The notes below the pieces were generated by a model. That model ran no database searches and was not told the DNA's origin. It saw only the letters and a list, made by a program, of their open reading frames with translations. Positions 1-9,296 of a stretch of DNA of 64,000 nucleotides are shown here, piece by piece. Position numbers and translations under genes: made by a program. This DNA is from Nitrospiria bacterium (lineage in GTDB: Bacteria; Nitrospirota; Nitrospiria; DASWJH01). Positions within the stretch are counted from its first letter, which is position 1, and each line of letters begins with the position of its first letter. The stretch lies in the NCBI GenBank assembly GCA_036397255.1, contig DASWJH010000097.1, forward strand, positions 19,146 to 83,145, written 5' to 3'.

Positions 1-1279
1 TGGGGGACAGGTTTTAGGTTCACTTTCAGGAGTGGTTTTAAATGGTTTAATTGCGAGGCTTTTGGTCCCTGAGGAGGTTGGTGCATACTTTCTAACTTTT
101 AGCTTGGTTTCGGTAGCTGCTCTTTTAGTTCAGTTAGGTTTAAACCAAACTATTGTCCGTTTGATTGCCGAATCGATGGGAACTGGTGATCCTAATCGTG
201 CTAAGTCTGTTGTGGTGAAATCATTTTTTTTGTGTGCCTTGGCCTCATTATTAATGTTCTTTGGGTTTGTAATTGGTGGTGGAGAATGGATAGCAAGAAA
301 TGTATTTAATTCCTCAATCATGGAAAGAATCATATGGTTAGGAGGGCTATGGGTAGCAGTGATAGCATTTCAGAATTTGTTTGCGGAATCTTTTCGTGGG
401 TTTCACGATATTCGTTTGGCTTCTATTTTTGGGGGACTGCTGACCAGTATTATTTCTTCTCTTCTTTTTGCTTTAATTTGGATTTTTCAGGGTCATTCCA
501 ATTTAACCCAAATAGTAATTTTTTCAATTTCAGCAGGAATTATGAGTACAATAGTATCTGGTTTTTTATTGCAAAAAAAATTAAGCGGGTTTGAAAACGG
601 GAAAAATCTTCGTTTTTCTGAAATTTTTAACATCGCCGGGTCTCTTCTTGTTGCAAATTTGGCCGCTTTCATTCTAACCCAGGCTGATATTTGGATTTTA
701 GGCTCCTTTCGCTCCCAAGAAGAGGTGGCCATATATGGGGCCGCGTCTCGCCTAGTTATTTTTGTAACAATGCCTTTAATGGTTATTAATTCTGTTATTT
801 CTCCAATAATTTCGGAAATGTTTTCCCAAGAAAAAAAAATTGAATTAGAGGTTTTGCTTCGAACAACAGCAACAATTGCGGGTATACCTGCATTGGGAGG
901 TTTTCTAATTTGTCTTTTCTTTGGGGCTTCCGTTTTAGAGTTTGTATATGGGCCATTTTACCGAGAAGGGACTATCATTCTAATTTTGTTGGCATTGGGG
1001 CGTTTGGGAAATGTTTTGGTTGGATCATGTGGATTGACCCTTATTATGACAGGCCACCAGGCGACCTTAATGGGAATAACATTGGTCTCGGGAGCTATTG
1101 CGGTAGGGGGAGCGTTTCTATTGGTTGGGCCTTATGGAGCTGTAGGAGTTTCGGGAATTGTTTCCCTTACGATGTTATTGAGAAATATTTTTATGTTGTA
1201 TTTTGCCAGGAAAAAAAGTGGTGTGTGGACCCATGTCCGATTTTCTATTTTTCGGTTTAATCAAATTTTTTCGCGGTAG
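1..1279 (+). CDS. Polysaccharide flippase, Wzx/MATE-like (5' truncated by window edge)
   Basis: The frame is open from base 2 with no stop, so the real start lies upstream; the GTG at 32 is internal, because codons before it read GQVLGSLSG, typical of the amphipathic N-terminus of Wzx-type flippases. The visible protein is almost entirely hydrophobic helices (about 11-12 segments over some 425 residues), with short basic loops and a basic C-terminus. Family knowledge: such proteins of the MOP superfamily flip undecaprenyl-linked oligosaccharide across the inner membrane. The downstream glycosyltransferases, pyruvyl transferase and sulfotransferase support a role in exporting a decorated polysaccharide repeat unit. 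Family assignment is good; the exact substrate is unknown. Confidence 0.85.
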   Translation, partial: GGQVLGSLSGVVLNGLIARLLVPEEVGAYFLTFSLVSVAALLVQLGLNQTIVRLIAESMGTGDPNRAKSVVVKSFFLCALASLLMFFGFVIGGGEWIARNVFNSSIMERIIWLGGLWVAVIAFQNLFAESFRGFHDIRLASIFGGLLTSIISSLLFALIWIFQGHSNLTQIVIFSISAGIMSTIVSGFLLQKKLSGFENGKNLRFSEIFNIAGSLLVANLAAFILTQADIWILGSFRSQEEVAIYGAASRLVIFVTMPLMVINSVISPIISEMFSQEKKIELEVLLRTTATIAGIPALGGFLICLFFGASVLEFVYGPFYREGTIILILLALGRLGNVLVGSCGLTLIMTGHQATLMGITLVSGAIAVGGAFLLVGPYGAVGVSGIVSLTMLLRNIFMLYFARKKSGVWTHVRFSIFRFNQIFSR

Positions 1280-1286
1280 AGCTTTA

Positions 1287-1310
1287 TTAAAAACCTACCG
1301 TGGTTTTTAA
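1287..1310. terminator. Hairpin after flippase gene, possible terminator
   Basis: A 9-bp inverted repeat (TTAAAAACC, loop TACCGT, GGTTTTTAA) lies 8 bases after the flippase stop. The stem is AT-rich and only five T residues precede the A run, so termination is plausible but weak. Confidence 0.35.
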
Positions 1311-1671
1311 AAAAAATTGTAAACCGTAAGGAATTAAAAGTTTAATAAACTAACACATTTTTATCCAGATGGCCTCAGGCGAAATTCTTTTTAATTCTTG
1401 GAGAAAGGGCAAATGTTTTTTTGAAAATATTGCAGATTACACAAGGAATTAATTACAAATAGCTATACATATTTTAATCCTTTTCTATACAAATTAATCA
1501 GGAAATAGTAAGATTAACCAGTATTTAGACGGAAGTTTAAACCGTGTGGGGAGAGCGACAATGTGAAGGGAGAAGGAGGTTTTGAGTTGGGTTTTATACC
1601 TAAAAAACCTAATAGAATTTATAAAATAAGATAAATTTAATTTTTGTAAACGGAAACCAAGAAAAGTTTAT
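1311..1671. other. AT-rich intergenic gap
   Basis: About 360 bases without a convincing ORF separate the flippase from the radical SAM gene. The composition is strongly AT-rich. I see no RNA gene and no clear promoter that I would defend; a promoter for the following pair is expected here. Confidence 0.4.
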
Positions 1672-2844
1672 ATGAAGAGAATGCTTAAAAAATTAAGAAC
1701 AAAAGGGTCTTTTTCTAAAAACAAATTGTATCCTGTTTTAAGCACTTTATGGTTTCTTTCCACCCTTAAGTTAATTCCCATTAAAGGAGGTGAGAAAAAG
1801 TATCCCAAAGTGATCCAACTTCCTATAACCTATTTTTGTAACGCACGGTGTGTAATGTGTGATGTTTGGAACATGGATTATTCCGGGGAATTAACGGCTA
1901 AAGAATTGAAAGCAGTTTTGACGGACCCAGTATTTAAAAAAGTGGAGGGCGTAGGAATTAATGGGGGTGAGCCTTCACTAATTAAAAATTTAGATGAGTA
2001 TGCTGAGGTTATTATTAATCAATTACCCAATTTAAGGTCGTTAAATATTATATCTCACGGTTTTCATACCTCGCGTCTTTTGGCCCTTTTAAAGTCAATT
2101 TATTTTTTATGTAATAAAAAGGGAATTTCTTTTCATGTTTCAGTGTCGCTTGATGGATATGGTGAGATTCATGACAAGGTTCGTGGAATTCCTAAGGTTT
2201 TTAAAAAAACATTCGAAACAATAAAAGAAATTAAAGCAAATAGGAGCCTCTATTGCGACTCTTTTGATGTGGGGTGTACAGTTATAAGTCAAAATGTAAA
2301 TTATTTAGAACAACTTAATGCTTTTGCAAAAAAAATTGAAATACAAATTAAATTCCGGATGGGGATTGAGAATAAACGAATTGAAAGCGAAAAACTTTTT
2401 CCTTCTTTTAGTGGATTTAATGGAAAAGGGTTATTTTCATCAAAAACTTTTTTTTATTCTCAATATAAAAACAGCAAAACCATTTCTGATAAATTTAAAT
2501 ATTTTAGCATTTTTAACTCAATTAATAACGGTAGATCAAAAAGGTTGATGGGCTGTAATTGGAAAAATCAGGGAATAACATTAGATTCAAGAGGAAATAT
2601 TTATTATTGCGCGGTTGAAAGTGAGTGCATTGGAAATTTGAAAAACACTCCTGGGGAAAAAATATTTTTTGATGAGGCCCATCTAAAATATCGGGAATCA
2701 ATTGTCCAAAATAAATGTGATTCTTGTGTACATGATTACTATGGAAATCCAGAAATTAAAAATTTTTTAATTTTTGTTTTTCAGGTTCTCCACGAGAGAT
2801 TTTGGGCTAAAATATATGCCTTTAAATTAAGGTTTATGATTTGA
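1672..2844 (+). CDS. Radical SAM protein with SPASM-like C-terminal cysteines
   Basis: The 390-residue protein carries the radical SAM CxxxCxxC signature (CNARCVMC, C56, C60, C63) followed by a GGEPSL motif near residue 105, which binds the SAM amino group in this family. A second set of cysteines near 294, 314, 320, 349 and 352 (CNW..., YYC..., CDSC) looks like a SPASM/twitch auxiliary iron-sulfur cluster. The N-terminus is basic with a short hydrophobic stretch. Its stop overlaps the TTG start of the pyruvyl transferase by four bases, so the two are translationally coupled. Radical SAM/SPASM proteins modify peptides, sugars or lipids; here a sugar or carrier modification in the polysaccharide locus is the most natural inference. 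The gene is notably AT-rich compared with those after 4.1 kb. Confidence 0.85.
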   Translation: MKRMLKKLRTKGSFSKNKLYPVLSTLWFLSTLKLIPIKGGEKKYPKVIQLPITYFCNARCVMCDVWNMDYSGELTAKELKAVLTDPVFKKVEGVGINGGEPSLIKNLDEYAEVIINQLPNLRSLNIISHGFHTSRLLALLKSIYFLCNKKGISFHVSVSLDGYGEIHDKVRGIPKVFKKTFETIKEIKANRSLYCDSFDVGCTVISQNVNYLEQLNAFAKKIEIQIKFRMGIENKRIESEKLFPSFSGFNGKGLFSSKTFFYSQYKNSKTISDKFKYFSIFNSINNGRSKRLMGCNWKNQGITLDSRGNIYYCAVESECIGNLKNTPGEKIFFDEAHLKYRESIVQNKCDSCVHDYYGNPEIKNFLIFVFQVLHERFWAKIYAFKLRFMI

Positions 2845-4004
2845 AAATAACCATTTTGGGTTGGTATGGAACGGAAACAATTGGAGACCGAGGTACATTT
2901 GCTGGAACTTTAAGTATTCTTTTTAAAAATTTAAAAATTGATCAAATTTTTTTAGGTAGTCTTTTCCCTTTCTTTACAGAAAAAACCATCTTTGAAGACC
3001 ATCCTTTTTGGGCCAACTTAATAGGCTCCGAACCAAATATAAAAATTTTTAACTCTAAAAAATCAAAAGAATTGGAAAGTCATATTACCCAATCCGATAT
3101 GGTTGTTATTGGAGGGGGGCCCCTCATGCATATTGAATCAATGTATATGTTGGCTTATGCTTTCAAATTTGCGAAGCGGAAAGGTATAAAGAACATTATT
3201 TTTGGATCAGGGGTCGGTCCATTTTTCACAAAAAGACATAAGGAGTTACTTACAGTACTTTTTCAATTCTCAGACAGGATTATTTTAAGGGATAGTACAT
3301 CTCTTATTAATGCAAAAGATATTTTTAGAGAAATGGGAAAGGTTTTTGAAGAAGACAAAATTCTGGTTTCCTTAGATCCTGCAATTGGACCTTGTCTTCA
3401 TTTTAAAAAAAAGAAGAGTGAAGAATTACCGAAACTTCATTCTAACGAGATAACGGCCTCTATTTCCCTTCGAAATTTCCCAAAGGAATATCTTAAAGAA
3501 AATTCAGATCTTGATAAAATAAAAAATCGATTAGAAGAGTTTTACAAAAAATTAAATCTTTCATTTGGTAGAGTTCGTTTTATTCCTATGCATTACTTTA
3601 CAATTGGTGGAGATGATCGAAAGTATTTAAATAAACTTTATTTTGAATACCCTAGTGAAAACAGTTACGTCCAAAATGTTCCCCTTTCATTGGAAGAAAC
3701 AATGGATGAATTTTATTCTGCGGATATATGTTTTGGAATGAGATACCATTCTATTATTTTTCAAACCATCCTAAATGGAAAAAATTTTGTTATCGATTAT
3801 ACTGAGCCTAAAAAAGGAAAAACTTCAAATTTTGTCAAAGATATTGAATTTCCAAAAGAACGGTATGTGAATATACAAGAAGAGGATATTCCTAATTCTT
3901 TTTTAAATTTAGAGCAAAAACCATTTGTCCCTGATCAACAAATGATTGAGGAAAAACTTAAAATTTATGATAAAACCATTTTTGATCTTTATAAGGGAAA
4001 TTAA
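2841..4004 (+). CDS. Polysaccharide pyruvyl transferase family protein
   Basis: The 387-residue protein matches the CsaB/polysaccharide pyruvyl transferase fold: N-terminal GWYGTETIGDRG, a VVIGGGPLMH glycine-rich motif near residue 90 and a C-terminal FGMRYHSIIF motif near residue 298, followed by the DYTEPKKGKT stretch typical of the family. These enzymes transfer a pyruvyl ketal from phosphoenolpyruvate to a sugar, giving the polymer negative charge; some relatives have other transferase roles. It starts with TTG inside the stop of the radical SAM gene (4-base overlap). It is AT-rich like that gene, suggesting the two arrived together. The donor and acceptor cannot be read from the sequence. 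Confidence 0.82.
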   Translation: MKITILGWYGTETIGDRGTFAGTLSILFKNLKIDQIFLGSLFPFFTEKTIFEDHPFWANLIGSEPNIKIFNSKKSKELESHITQSDMVVIGGGPLMHIESMYMLAYAFKFAKRKGIKNIIFGSGVGPFFTKRHKELLTVLFQFSDRIILRDSTSLINAKDIFREMGKVFEEDKILVSLDPAIGPCLHFKKKKSEELPKLHSNEITASISLRNFPKEYLKENSDLDKIKNRLEEFYKKLNLSFGRVRFIPMHYFTIGGDDRKYLNKLYFEYPSENSYVQNVPLSLEETMDEFYSADICFGMRYHSIIFQTILNGKNFVIDYTEPKKGKTSNFVKDIEFPKERYVNIQEEDIPNSFLNLEQKPFVPDQQMIEEKLKIYDKTIFDLYKGN

Positions 4005-4109
4005 TATCCTTGTTTTTATTTGCAGTATTTTTTATGGTCAATATGCAATTTGAGAATTTTAAGGTTTAGATTGGTTTAAAAAATTTAATTGTTTAAAAAG
4101 GTAAACTCT

Positions 4110-5357
4110 TTGAGAGTCCTTCTTGTAAACACATTTGATATTGAGGGAGGTGCAGCCCGGGCGATGTATCGTCTTCATGTTGGGCTTCAGGATTTGGGCC
4201 TCGATTCTAAAATCCTGGCTCAAATCAAATCCACGGGGGATGCCAATGTGGTTGGCCCCGAATCCTACATAAAGAGAGGATGGGCACTGGTTCGGTTTGT
4301 GGCCGATGGATTTCCGGTTTTGTTGTATCCCAAAAGGGAGCGGACCAATTTTTATACAGCATACCTACCGGATGGACTGAAACAGAAATGTCGGTCCATC
4401 AACCCGGATGTGATACATTTTCATTGGCTTGGGGGGGGAGGGTTGCGGATCGAAACGCTTCCCAAGTTAAAGAAACCCCTGGTCTGGACCCTCCATGATA
4501 TGTGGCCCTTTACTGGGGGTTGCGCATATGATGGGGAATGTGGGCGATATCGGGGGTCTTGTGGATGCTGCCCCAAATTAAACAGTTCTAGGCAAAAGGA
4601 TCTGTCTTCTTGGATTTGGAACCGTAAAAAGAAGGCCTGGAGAAATTTAAACCTTACCCTTGTCACCCCGAGCAAGTGGTTAGCAGGCTGTGCTCGTTCT
4701 AGTTCCCTTTTTAACAATTATTCAATCCGAGTCATTCCTAACGGAATTGATATAAACCGTTATAAACCGATCGAAAAAGGGGTTGCAAGGAATATCATCG
4801 GTTTACCTCAAAATAAAAAATTAATTATGATTGGGACCCTTCAAGCTTTAGATGAAAAACGGGCTGGTTTTTCATACATGCAGTCTGCACTGGTAAGGTT
4901 GGCTAAAAATGGGTTGAGTGATCAAACTGAAGTCGTTATGGTGGGATGTTCAAAACCACAACCTGCTCCTAATTTTGGTTTAAAAACCTACTTTGTAGGC
5001 CGTTTAAACGATGATATCAGTATGGCGTTGTTCTATTCTGCCGCGGATGTTTTCATAACCTCTTCTCTTCAAGAAAACCTTCCAAATATGGTTGTGGAAT
5101 CAATTTCTTGTGGTACCCCATGTGTCGGGTTTGGGGTGGGGGGTGTTTCAGAGATCATTGAGCACCGCACAACGGGGTATGTGGCTCAAGCGGGGGACTG
5201 GGAAGATTTGGCCTTTGGAATTCAATGGGTATTAGAGGACCCCTTGCGTTTGAACCAATTAGGCGACAATGCCCGAAAAAAAGCCAAACATACCTATTCT
5301 ATTGACCATCGGGCAAGAGATTATATGTCTCTTTATGAAGAGATTCTTTTAAAGTAA
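4110..5357 (+). CDS. Glycosyltransferase family 4 protein
   Basis: A GT-B-fold glycosyltransferase of about 415 residues: N-terminal LLVNTFDIEGGAARA is the acceptor-side glycine-rich loop, and the C-terminal half carries SLQENLPNMVVESISCGTP, the E-x7-E nucleotide-sugar motif of GT4. I prefer the TTG at 4110 because an AAGG lies 9 bases upstream; a TTG at 4089 gives seven more residues. A cysteine-rich stretch (GGCAYDGECGRYRGSCGCC, about residues 135-155) is seen in WcaC/lipopolysaccharide-type GT4 enzymes. Likely adds one sugar to the lipid-linked repeat unit on the cytoplasmic face. Confidence 0.88.
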   Translation: MRVLLVNTFDIEGGAARAMYRLHVGLQDLGLDSKILAQIKSTGDANVVGPESYIKRGWALVRFVADGFPVLLYPKRERTNFYTAYLPDGLKQKCRSINPDVIHFHWLGGGGLRIETLPKLKKPLVWTLHDMWPFTGGCAYDGECGRYRGSCGCCPKLNSSRQKDLSSWIWNRKKKAWRNLNLTLVTPSKWLAGCARSSSLFNNYSIRVIPNGIDINRYKPIEKGVARNIIGLPQNKKLIMIGTLQALDEKRAGFSYMQSALVRLAKNGLSDQTEVVMVGCSKPQPAPNFGLKTYFVGRLNDDISMALFYSAADVFITSSLQENLPNMVVESISCGTPCVGFGVGGVSEIIEHRTTGYVAQAGDWEDLAFGIQWVLEDPLRLNQLGDNARKKAKHTYSIDHRARDYMSLYEEILLK

Positions 5358-5375
5358 AGCAGAATAGGTGAAAGA

Positions 5376-6260
5376 TTGTCTGAGAAGGATTTTCAAACAT
5401 TAATTTTTCTTCATATTCCTAAGGCGGCAGGAACCACCCTTCATCAGGTTTTAGAGCGGCAATTCCACCGAAAGGAGGTTTTTACCGTAGATGGCGCCCA
5501 TGTGCCTGAATCCATTGAAGAATTTAAAAATCTGTCCGAAGAGAAGAAAGCCAAAATCAAATGCTTAAAGGGCCATCTCCCATTTGGTTTACATGAGAAT
5601 TTACCGGGCAAATCAAAGTACATAACAGTTTTAAGAAATCCGGTTGATCGGGTCATTTCCCATTATTACTTTGTTTTACAAACCCCAAAACATTACTTGT
5701 ACCGGCAAGTTGCCTCAAAAAACCTAACTCTTGAGCAATATGTAAAAGGTAACCTTTCTTCGGAAATTAATAATGGTCAAACCCGTTTAATTTGTGGAGA
5801 CCCAAGGGTGGATACTGTTTCTGGGAACGGACCGGTGTCACAGGCCACTTTGGAAGCTGCGAAGCGAAACCTTCAGGAGCATTTTATTGGGGTTGGGATC
5901 TCTGAGCGATTTGATGAAACGGTTTTGATGTTCCGAAATTTGTTGGGTTGGGAAAATGCTTATTACGCAAAAGAAAATGTGACCCGCAACCGGTCGGCCA
6001 AACCGGATGTTGCCCATGATGTTATAAAAGCTATAGAAGAAACCAATGCCCTCGATATTGAGCTTTACGCTTTTGGCAAGGAATTATTTTTTGATCTATT
6101 AAAAAAGCACGGTGCGGACCAAGAGGAAGTTAAGGCCTTCAAAAAATGGAATCGGTACTTCGGAATGGCGTATAATTTATCCATGGTTGGAATTCCCAAA
6201 AAGGTGGTTAGACGTTTCATTAAAATTTACAAGGAAAATACCGTGTGGCGTAAAAGTTGA
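5376..6260 (+). CDS. Sulfotransferase family protein
   Basis: The 294-residue protein begins FLHIPKAAGTTLHQVL (residues about 11-26), the 5'-phosphosulfate-binding loop of PAPS-dependent sulfotransferases, and has VLRNPVDRVISHYYF near residue 90, the 3'-phosphate-binding motif. Together these identify a carbohydrate-type sulfotransferase. The TTG start at 5376 is preceded by AGGTG at a fitting distance. It follows the GT4 gene by 18 bases and precedes a GT2 gene, so it probably sulfates the polysaccharide made by this locus. A standalone APS kinase at 8377-8994 could supply its PAPS donor. Confidence 0.87.
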   Translation: MSEKDFQTLIFLHIPKAAGTTLHQVLERQFHRKEVFTVDGAHVPESIEEFKNLSEEKKAKIKCLKGHLPFGLHENLPGKSKYITVLRNPVDRVISHYYFVLQTPKHYLYRQVASKNLTLEQYVKGNLSSEINNGQTRLICGDPRVDTVSGNGPVSQATLEAAKRNLQEHFIGVGISERFDETVLMFRNLLGWENAYYAKENVTRNRSAKPDVAHDVIKAIEETNALDIELYAFGKELFFDLLKKHGADQEEVKAFKKWNRYFGMAYNLSMVGIPKKVVRRFIKIYKENTVWRKS

Positions 6261-6290
6261 TTGCATGACTTGAGGGGTTAATTTATTAAT

Positions 6291-7085
6291 TTGGAAAAGG
6301 AGCGTCTGTTTTCTGTAATCACGGTTTGTAAAGATGATTTAAAGAATCTAAAACGTACCTATCATGATCTCCAGGCCCAAACTTTTCCTGATCTTGAATG
6401 GATTGTGATTGATGGGGAGTCAAAAGACGGTACTGTTGCCTTTTTGGAGGATTTAAACCTATCAAATGCTATTTGGGAAAGTTCTCCCGATCTGGGCTTG
6501 TATGATGCAATGAACAAAGGGATCTCTAAAGCCCAGGGAGAATTTTTAATTTTTTTAAATGCGGGGGATTGTTTTGCCTCGGAGGAGACGCTTATAAGAT
6601 TAAAAGAAAGGGTAAGAAACGCTTCCGATTTTGATTTAATTTATGGAGATGCAATTATTGTTTTTGAGAATGGGGAGGAACTTTTTGAAAAGGCGCGGGG
6701 TCCATCCTACTTCAGGTATGGGCAGCCTATCTACCATCAGGCGATTTTATACCGGCGGGAATCCATAGGGTCGATCCGTTTTCAATTCGAAAAGTTTAAA
6801 ATAGCAGCTGATTATGCTTTTGCTTTAGAACTGATTGCTCAGGGAAGAGAGGCCCTCCACATTCCGGTTCCAGTTTGCAGGTTTTTTTTAGGGGGAATTT
6901 CATCCAAAAATACGTTTCAGATATTAAAAGAAGTTTGGATCGCTCAGAGGGATATATTGCATGTTTCTTTGGGAACCCGTTTGATGAGTTATATGATTCA
7001 TCTAGGTTCCATGATCAGCAAAGAGCGAGTTCCATGGTTATTTCGCGGCCTTCATCGCTTATACCAGAAATGTAACCCCGTTTAA
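6291..7085 (+). CDS. Glycosyltransferase family 2 protein
   Basis: A 264-residue GT-A enzyme: FSVITVCKDDLKNLKRTYHDL at the N-terminus, WIVIDGESKDGT near residue 40 and a GDAI stretch near residue 115 are the nucleotide-binding elements of GT2, resembling the WcaE/colanic-acid type. A TTG start is used; the next ATG in frame is too far inside. It sits 30 bases after the sulfotransferase in the same orientation and should act on the same glycan. Acceptor and sugar are unknown. Confidence 0.87.
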   Translation: MEKERLFSVITVCKDDLKNLKRTYHDLQAQTFPDLEWIVIDGESKDGTVAFLEDLNLSNAIWESSPDLGLYDAMNKGISKAQGEFLIFLNAGDCFASEETLIRLKERVRNASDFDLIYGDAIIVFENGEELFEKARGPSYFRYGQPIYHQAILYRRESIGSIRFQFEKFKIAADYAFALELIAQGREALHIPVPVCRFFLGGISSKNTFQILKEVWIAQRDILHVSLGTRLMSYMIHLGSMISKERVPWLFRGLHRLYQKCNPV

Positions 7086-7137
7086 ATCAGCCCTGATATG
7101 GAAAAAAACGGCTGTTCTTTATAGGCTCCTTAAACCA

Positions 7138-8346
7138 ATGGATTCCCACGAACCCCAAAAAATGTCATTAAAAATTGCTATGGTGGTGGCCTGCCCTTTT
7201 CCGGCCAATCACGGGACTCCGGGAGGAATTCGGGAGTTGGCTCAGGCGGTTTCCGATAAGGGTCATAAGGTTCATATTGTTACCTACCATTATGGGGAGG
7301 GATTAAATCCGCGTGGTGTTAAGTTGCACCGAATTTGGGACTGGGGGTTTAAAAAGAAAATGGTGGTGGGGCCCACAAAAGAAAAACCGGTATTGGATTT
7401 ACTCATGGTGGTTAAACTGTGTGGCGTGATTTTCCGTGAAAAGATTGACCTGATTCATGGGCATAACTATGAAGGTGCTCTGATCGGTTTTTTTGCAAGC
7501 GTTTTAACCCGAAGACCCTTGGTATACCATGCCATCAATACCATGATTGATGAGTTACCCTCTTATAACTTCTTTAAACCCAAAATTCTTGCGGTCTGGA
7601 TTGCCCGCTTTTTAGATTTTGTGGTCCCCCGATTGGGAGATGAAATCATTGCCATATCGGAGGATTTGGTCCGGTTTTTAAAAAGCCGGAATATAAGCCA
7701 GGGAAGGGTTCACTTAATTCCCCTTGGGGTAGACACCCAACGGTTTGAGGGTTTAGACCCATTGGCCATGAGGAAAAAATATGGGTGGGGGGATCGTCTT
7801 TTGGTTGTTTATACGGGAACGGTGGATCGGTTTCAAAGGATTGATTACCTATTAAATGCCATGCAGATCGTTTGTCAAAATATACCCAAGGCAACGCTTT
7901 TTTTGGTTTGTAATGTTCCATCCGAAAAAGACCTAAAAGAATGTCACCGTATGGTGGAAGCGTGCAACCTCACGGACCATGTAGAAATTAATCATAAAGC
8001 CTCTATGGAGGAGGTTCCTTTTTTTCTTTCGGGGGCCGATGTTGCGGTGGTGAGTCGCCCGGATTGTCCGGGGTTTCCCATTAAACTTTTAAATTATATG
8101 GCTGCGGCCAAGGCGATTGTTCTCTTTGAGGGAACCTCCAAGGGCCTTGAGCACCTAAAGAATGCTTTTATTGTGAAGGACCATGATTATCAAGCTATGG
8201 CTCAGGGAATTATTACCATTCTCTCGGATTTTCAATTGCGGGAAAAACTGGGAAGGAATGCTAAAGAGTGGGTGGATGAGAAATTTGCATGGCCTACACT
8301 GGTTCAACAGATTGAACAGGTTTATTTTAAATTAGTTAATAAATAG
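7138..8346 (+). CDS. Glycosyltransferase family 4 protein
   Basis: A 402-residue GT-B glycosyltransferase. The N-terminus reads VVACPFPANHGTPGGIREL, the acceptor domain loop; the middle has HGHNYEGALIGF; the C-terminal donor domain has VVYTGTVDRFQRIDYLL and, near residue 300, SRPDCPGFPIKLLNYMAAAKAIV, which is the GT4 E-x7-E region with the first position altered. An ATG at 7162 (MSLKIAMVV) is an alternative start that fits family N-termini as well; neither has a strong ribosome binding site. Last gene of the plus-strand polysaccharide run; it converges on cysC. Confidence 0.87.
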   Translation: MDSHEPQKMSLKIAMVVACPFPANHGTPGGIRELAQAVSDKGHKVHIVTYHYGEGLNPRGVKLHRIWDWGFKKKMVVGPTKEKPVLDLLMVVKLCGVIFREKIDLIHGHNYEGALIGFFASVLTRRPLVYHAINTMIDELPSYNFFKPKILAVWIARFLDFVVPRLGDEIIAISEDLVRFLKSRNISQGRVHLIPLGVDTQRFEGLDPLAMRKKYGWGDRLLVVYTGTVDRFQRIDYLLNAMQIVCQNIPKATLFLVCNVPSEKDLKECHRMVEACNLTDHVEINHKASMEEVPFFLSGADVAVVSRPDCPGFPIKLLNYMAAAKAIVLFEGTSKGLEHLKNAFIVKDHDYQAMAQGIITILSDFQLREKLGRNAKEWVDEKFAWPTLVQQIEQVYFKLVNK

Positions 8347-8376
8347 AAAGGTGAAGGGCTCCTTAATCAAAGTTTT

Positions 8377-8994
8377 CTATAGTCCCAGAGAATACAGATA
8401 GTTGAGGATTTGTCTGGCGCTTTCTTCGGGAGTTTCCTTGTTGGAATGGATAATGATTTCGGGAGTGGTGGGTTCCTCATACGGATCTGAGATCCCGGTA
8501 AAACCTGTTAATTTGCCCGACCGGGCTTTTTTGTATAACCCCTTTGGGTCTCTTTCTTCCAATACATCTAAGGGACAAGTGATAAAGACCTCGACAAATT
8601 TGGCCCCATCCCTCACCACATTCTCACGAACATCCTGCCGAATGGCCCGATAGGGGGAGATGGCAGCTACTAAAACCCAAACGCCATTTCGCGCCAGAAG
8701 GTTGGAAACAAAACCAATTCTTCGAATATTGGTATTTCGATCGTCTCTGGAAAAACCGAGCCCCTTGCTTAAATTGGTTCGTATCACATCCCCATCCAAA
8801 ACCTCAATCTTACATCCCCTTTCTCTAAGAGCGGGACCGACCATTTGGCTTAAGGTGCTTTTCCCTGCCCCGGAAAGGCCTGTCAACCAGATGACACCTC
8901 CTTGAATGGGTATTTTCTTGGGTTTGCTGGTTCGGGTCCGCGTTCTCTTTGTTGGGTTAGTTTTCTTTCCTTTTGTGTTGGTGGTTTTTTTCAA
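8377..8994 (-). CDS. cysC: Adenylylsulfate kinase
   Basis: APS kinase phosphorylates adenosine 5'-phosphosulfate to PAPS. The 205-residue protein has a P-loop GLSGAGKST near residue 40, the LDGDVIRTNL motif, GFSRDDRNTNIRRIGF (the APS-binding signature) and AISPYRAIR. The first 30 residues are very basic and rich in Lys/Thr, an unusual extension. No ATP sulfurylase or PAPS reductase lies nearby, so a role in making PAPS for the sulfotransferase at 5376-6260 is more likely than assimilation. It is convergent with the GT4 gene. Confidence 0.93.
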   Translation of the reverse strand: MKKTTNTKGKKTNPTKRTRTRTSKPKKIPIQGGVIWLTGLSGAGKSTLSQMVGPALRERGCKIEVLDGDVIRTNLSKGLGFSRDDRNTNIRRIGFVSNLLARNGVWVLVAAISPYRAIRQDVRENVVRDGAKFVEVFITCPLDVLEERDPKGLYKKARSGKLTGFTGISDPYEEPTTPEIIIHSNKETPEESARQILNYLYSLGL

Positions 8995-9192
8995 AGGATC
9001 CGTTTATCCTAAAAAATGATTTTTGATTCATAAAAGCAAAAGCCCTATATACAAAAATAACGTTCTTTTCTTTCCCTGTCAATAGGAGGGCCTTTAAAAG
9101 AAGGGGTAAAAGGGTTTGGTTCAGGTGGGGTTTTCCAAAAATGGCAAGGAACCCATTGGTTTTTTTTCAAAGGATGACTTTTCCCTGTTTCT

Positions 9193-9221
9193 TTGACGGT
9201 ATTTTTTAAAATGATTATTGT
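9193..9221 (+). promoter_or_regulatory. Sigma-70-like promoter for the GT-C gene
   Basis: TTGACG (9193-9198) and TATTGT (9216-9221) are separated by 17 bases, about 75 bases before the ATG at 9297. An overlapping AT-rich dyad (GATTATT/AATAATC, about 9213-9235) follows. Pattern match only. Confidence 0.4.
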
Positions 9222-9296
9222 TAATTGAAATAATCAATTGTTTTTTTAATAAATTCCGGGTGAAACAGTTTATTTGAATAACCAAGGAAAAAATTG

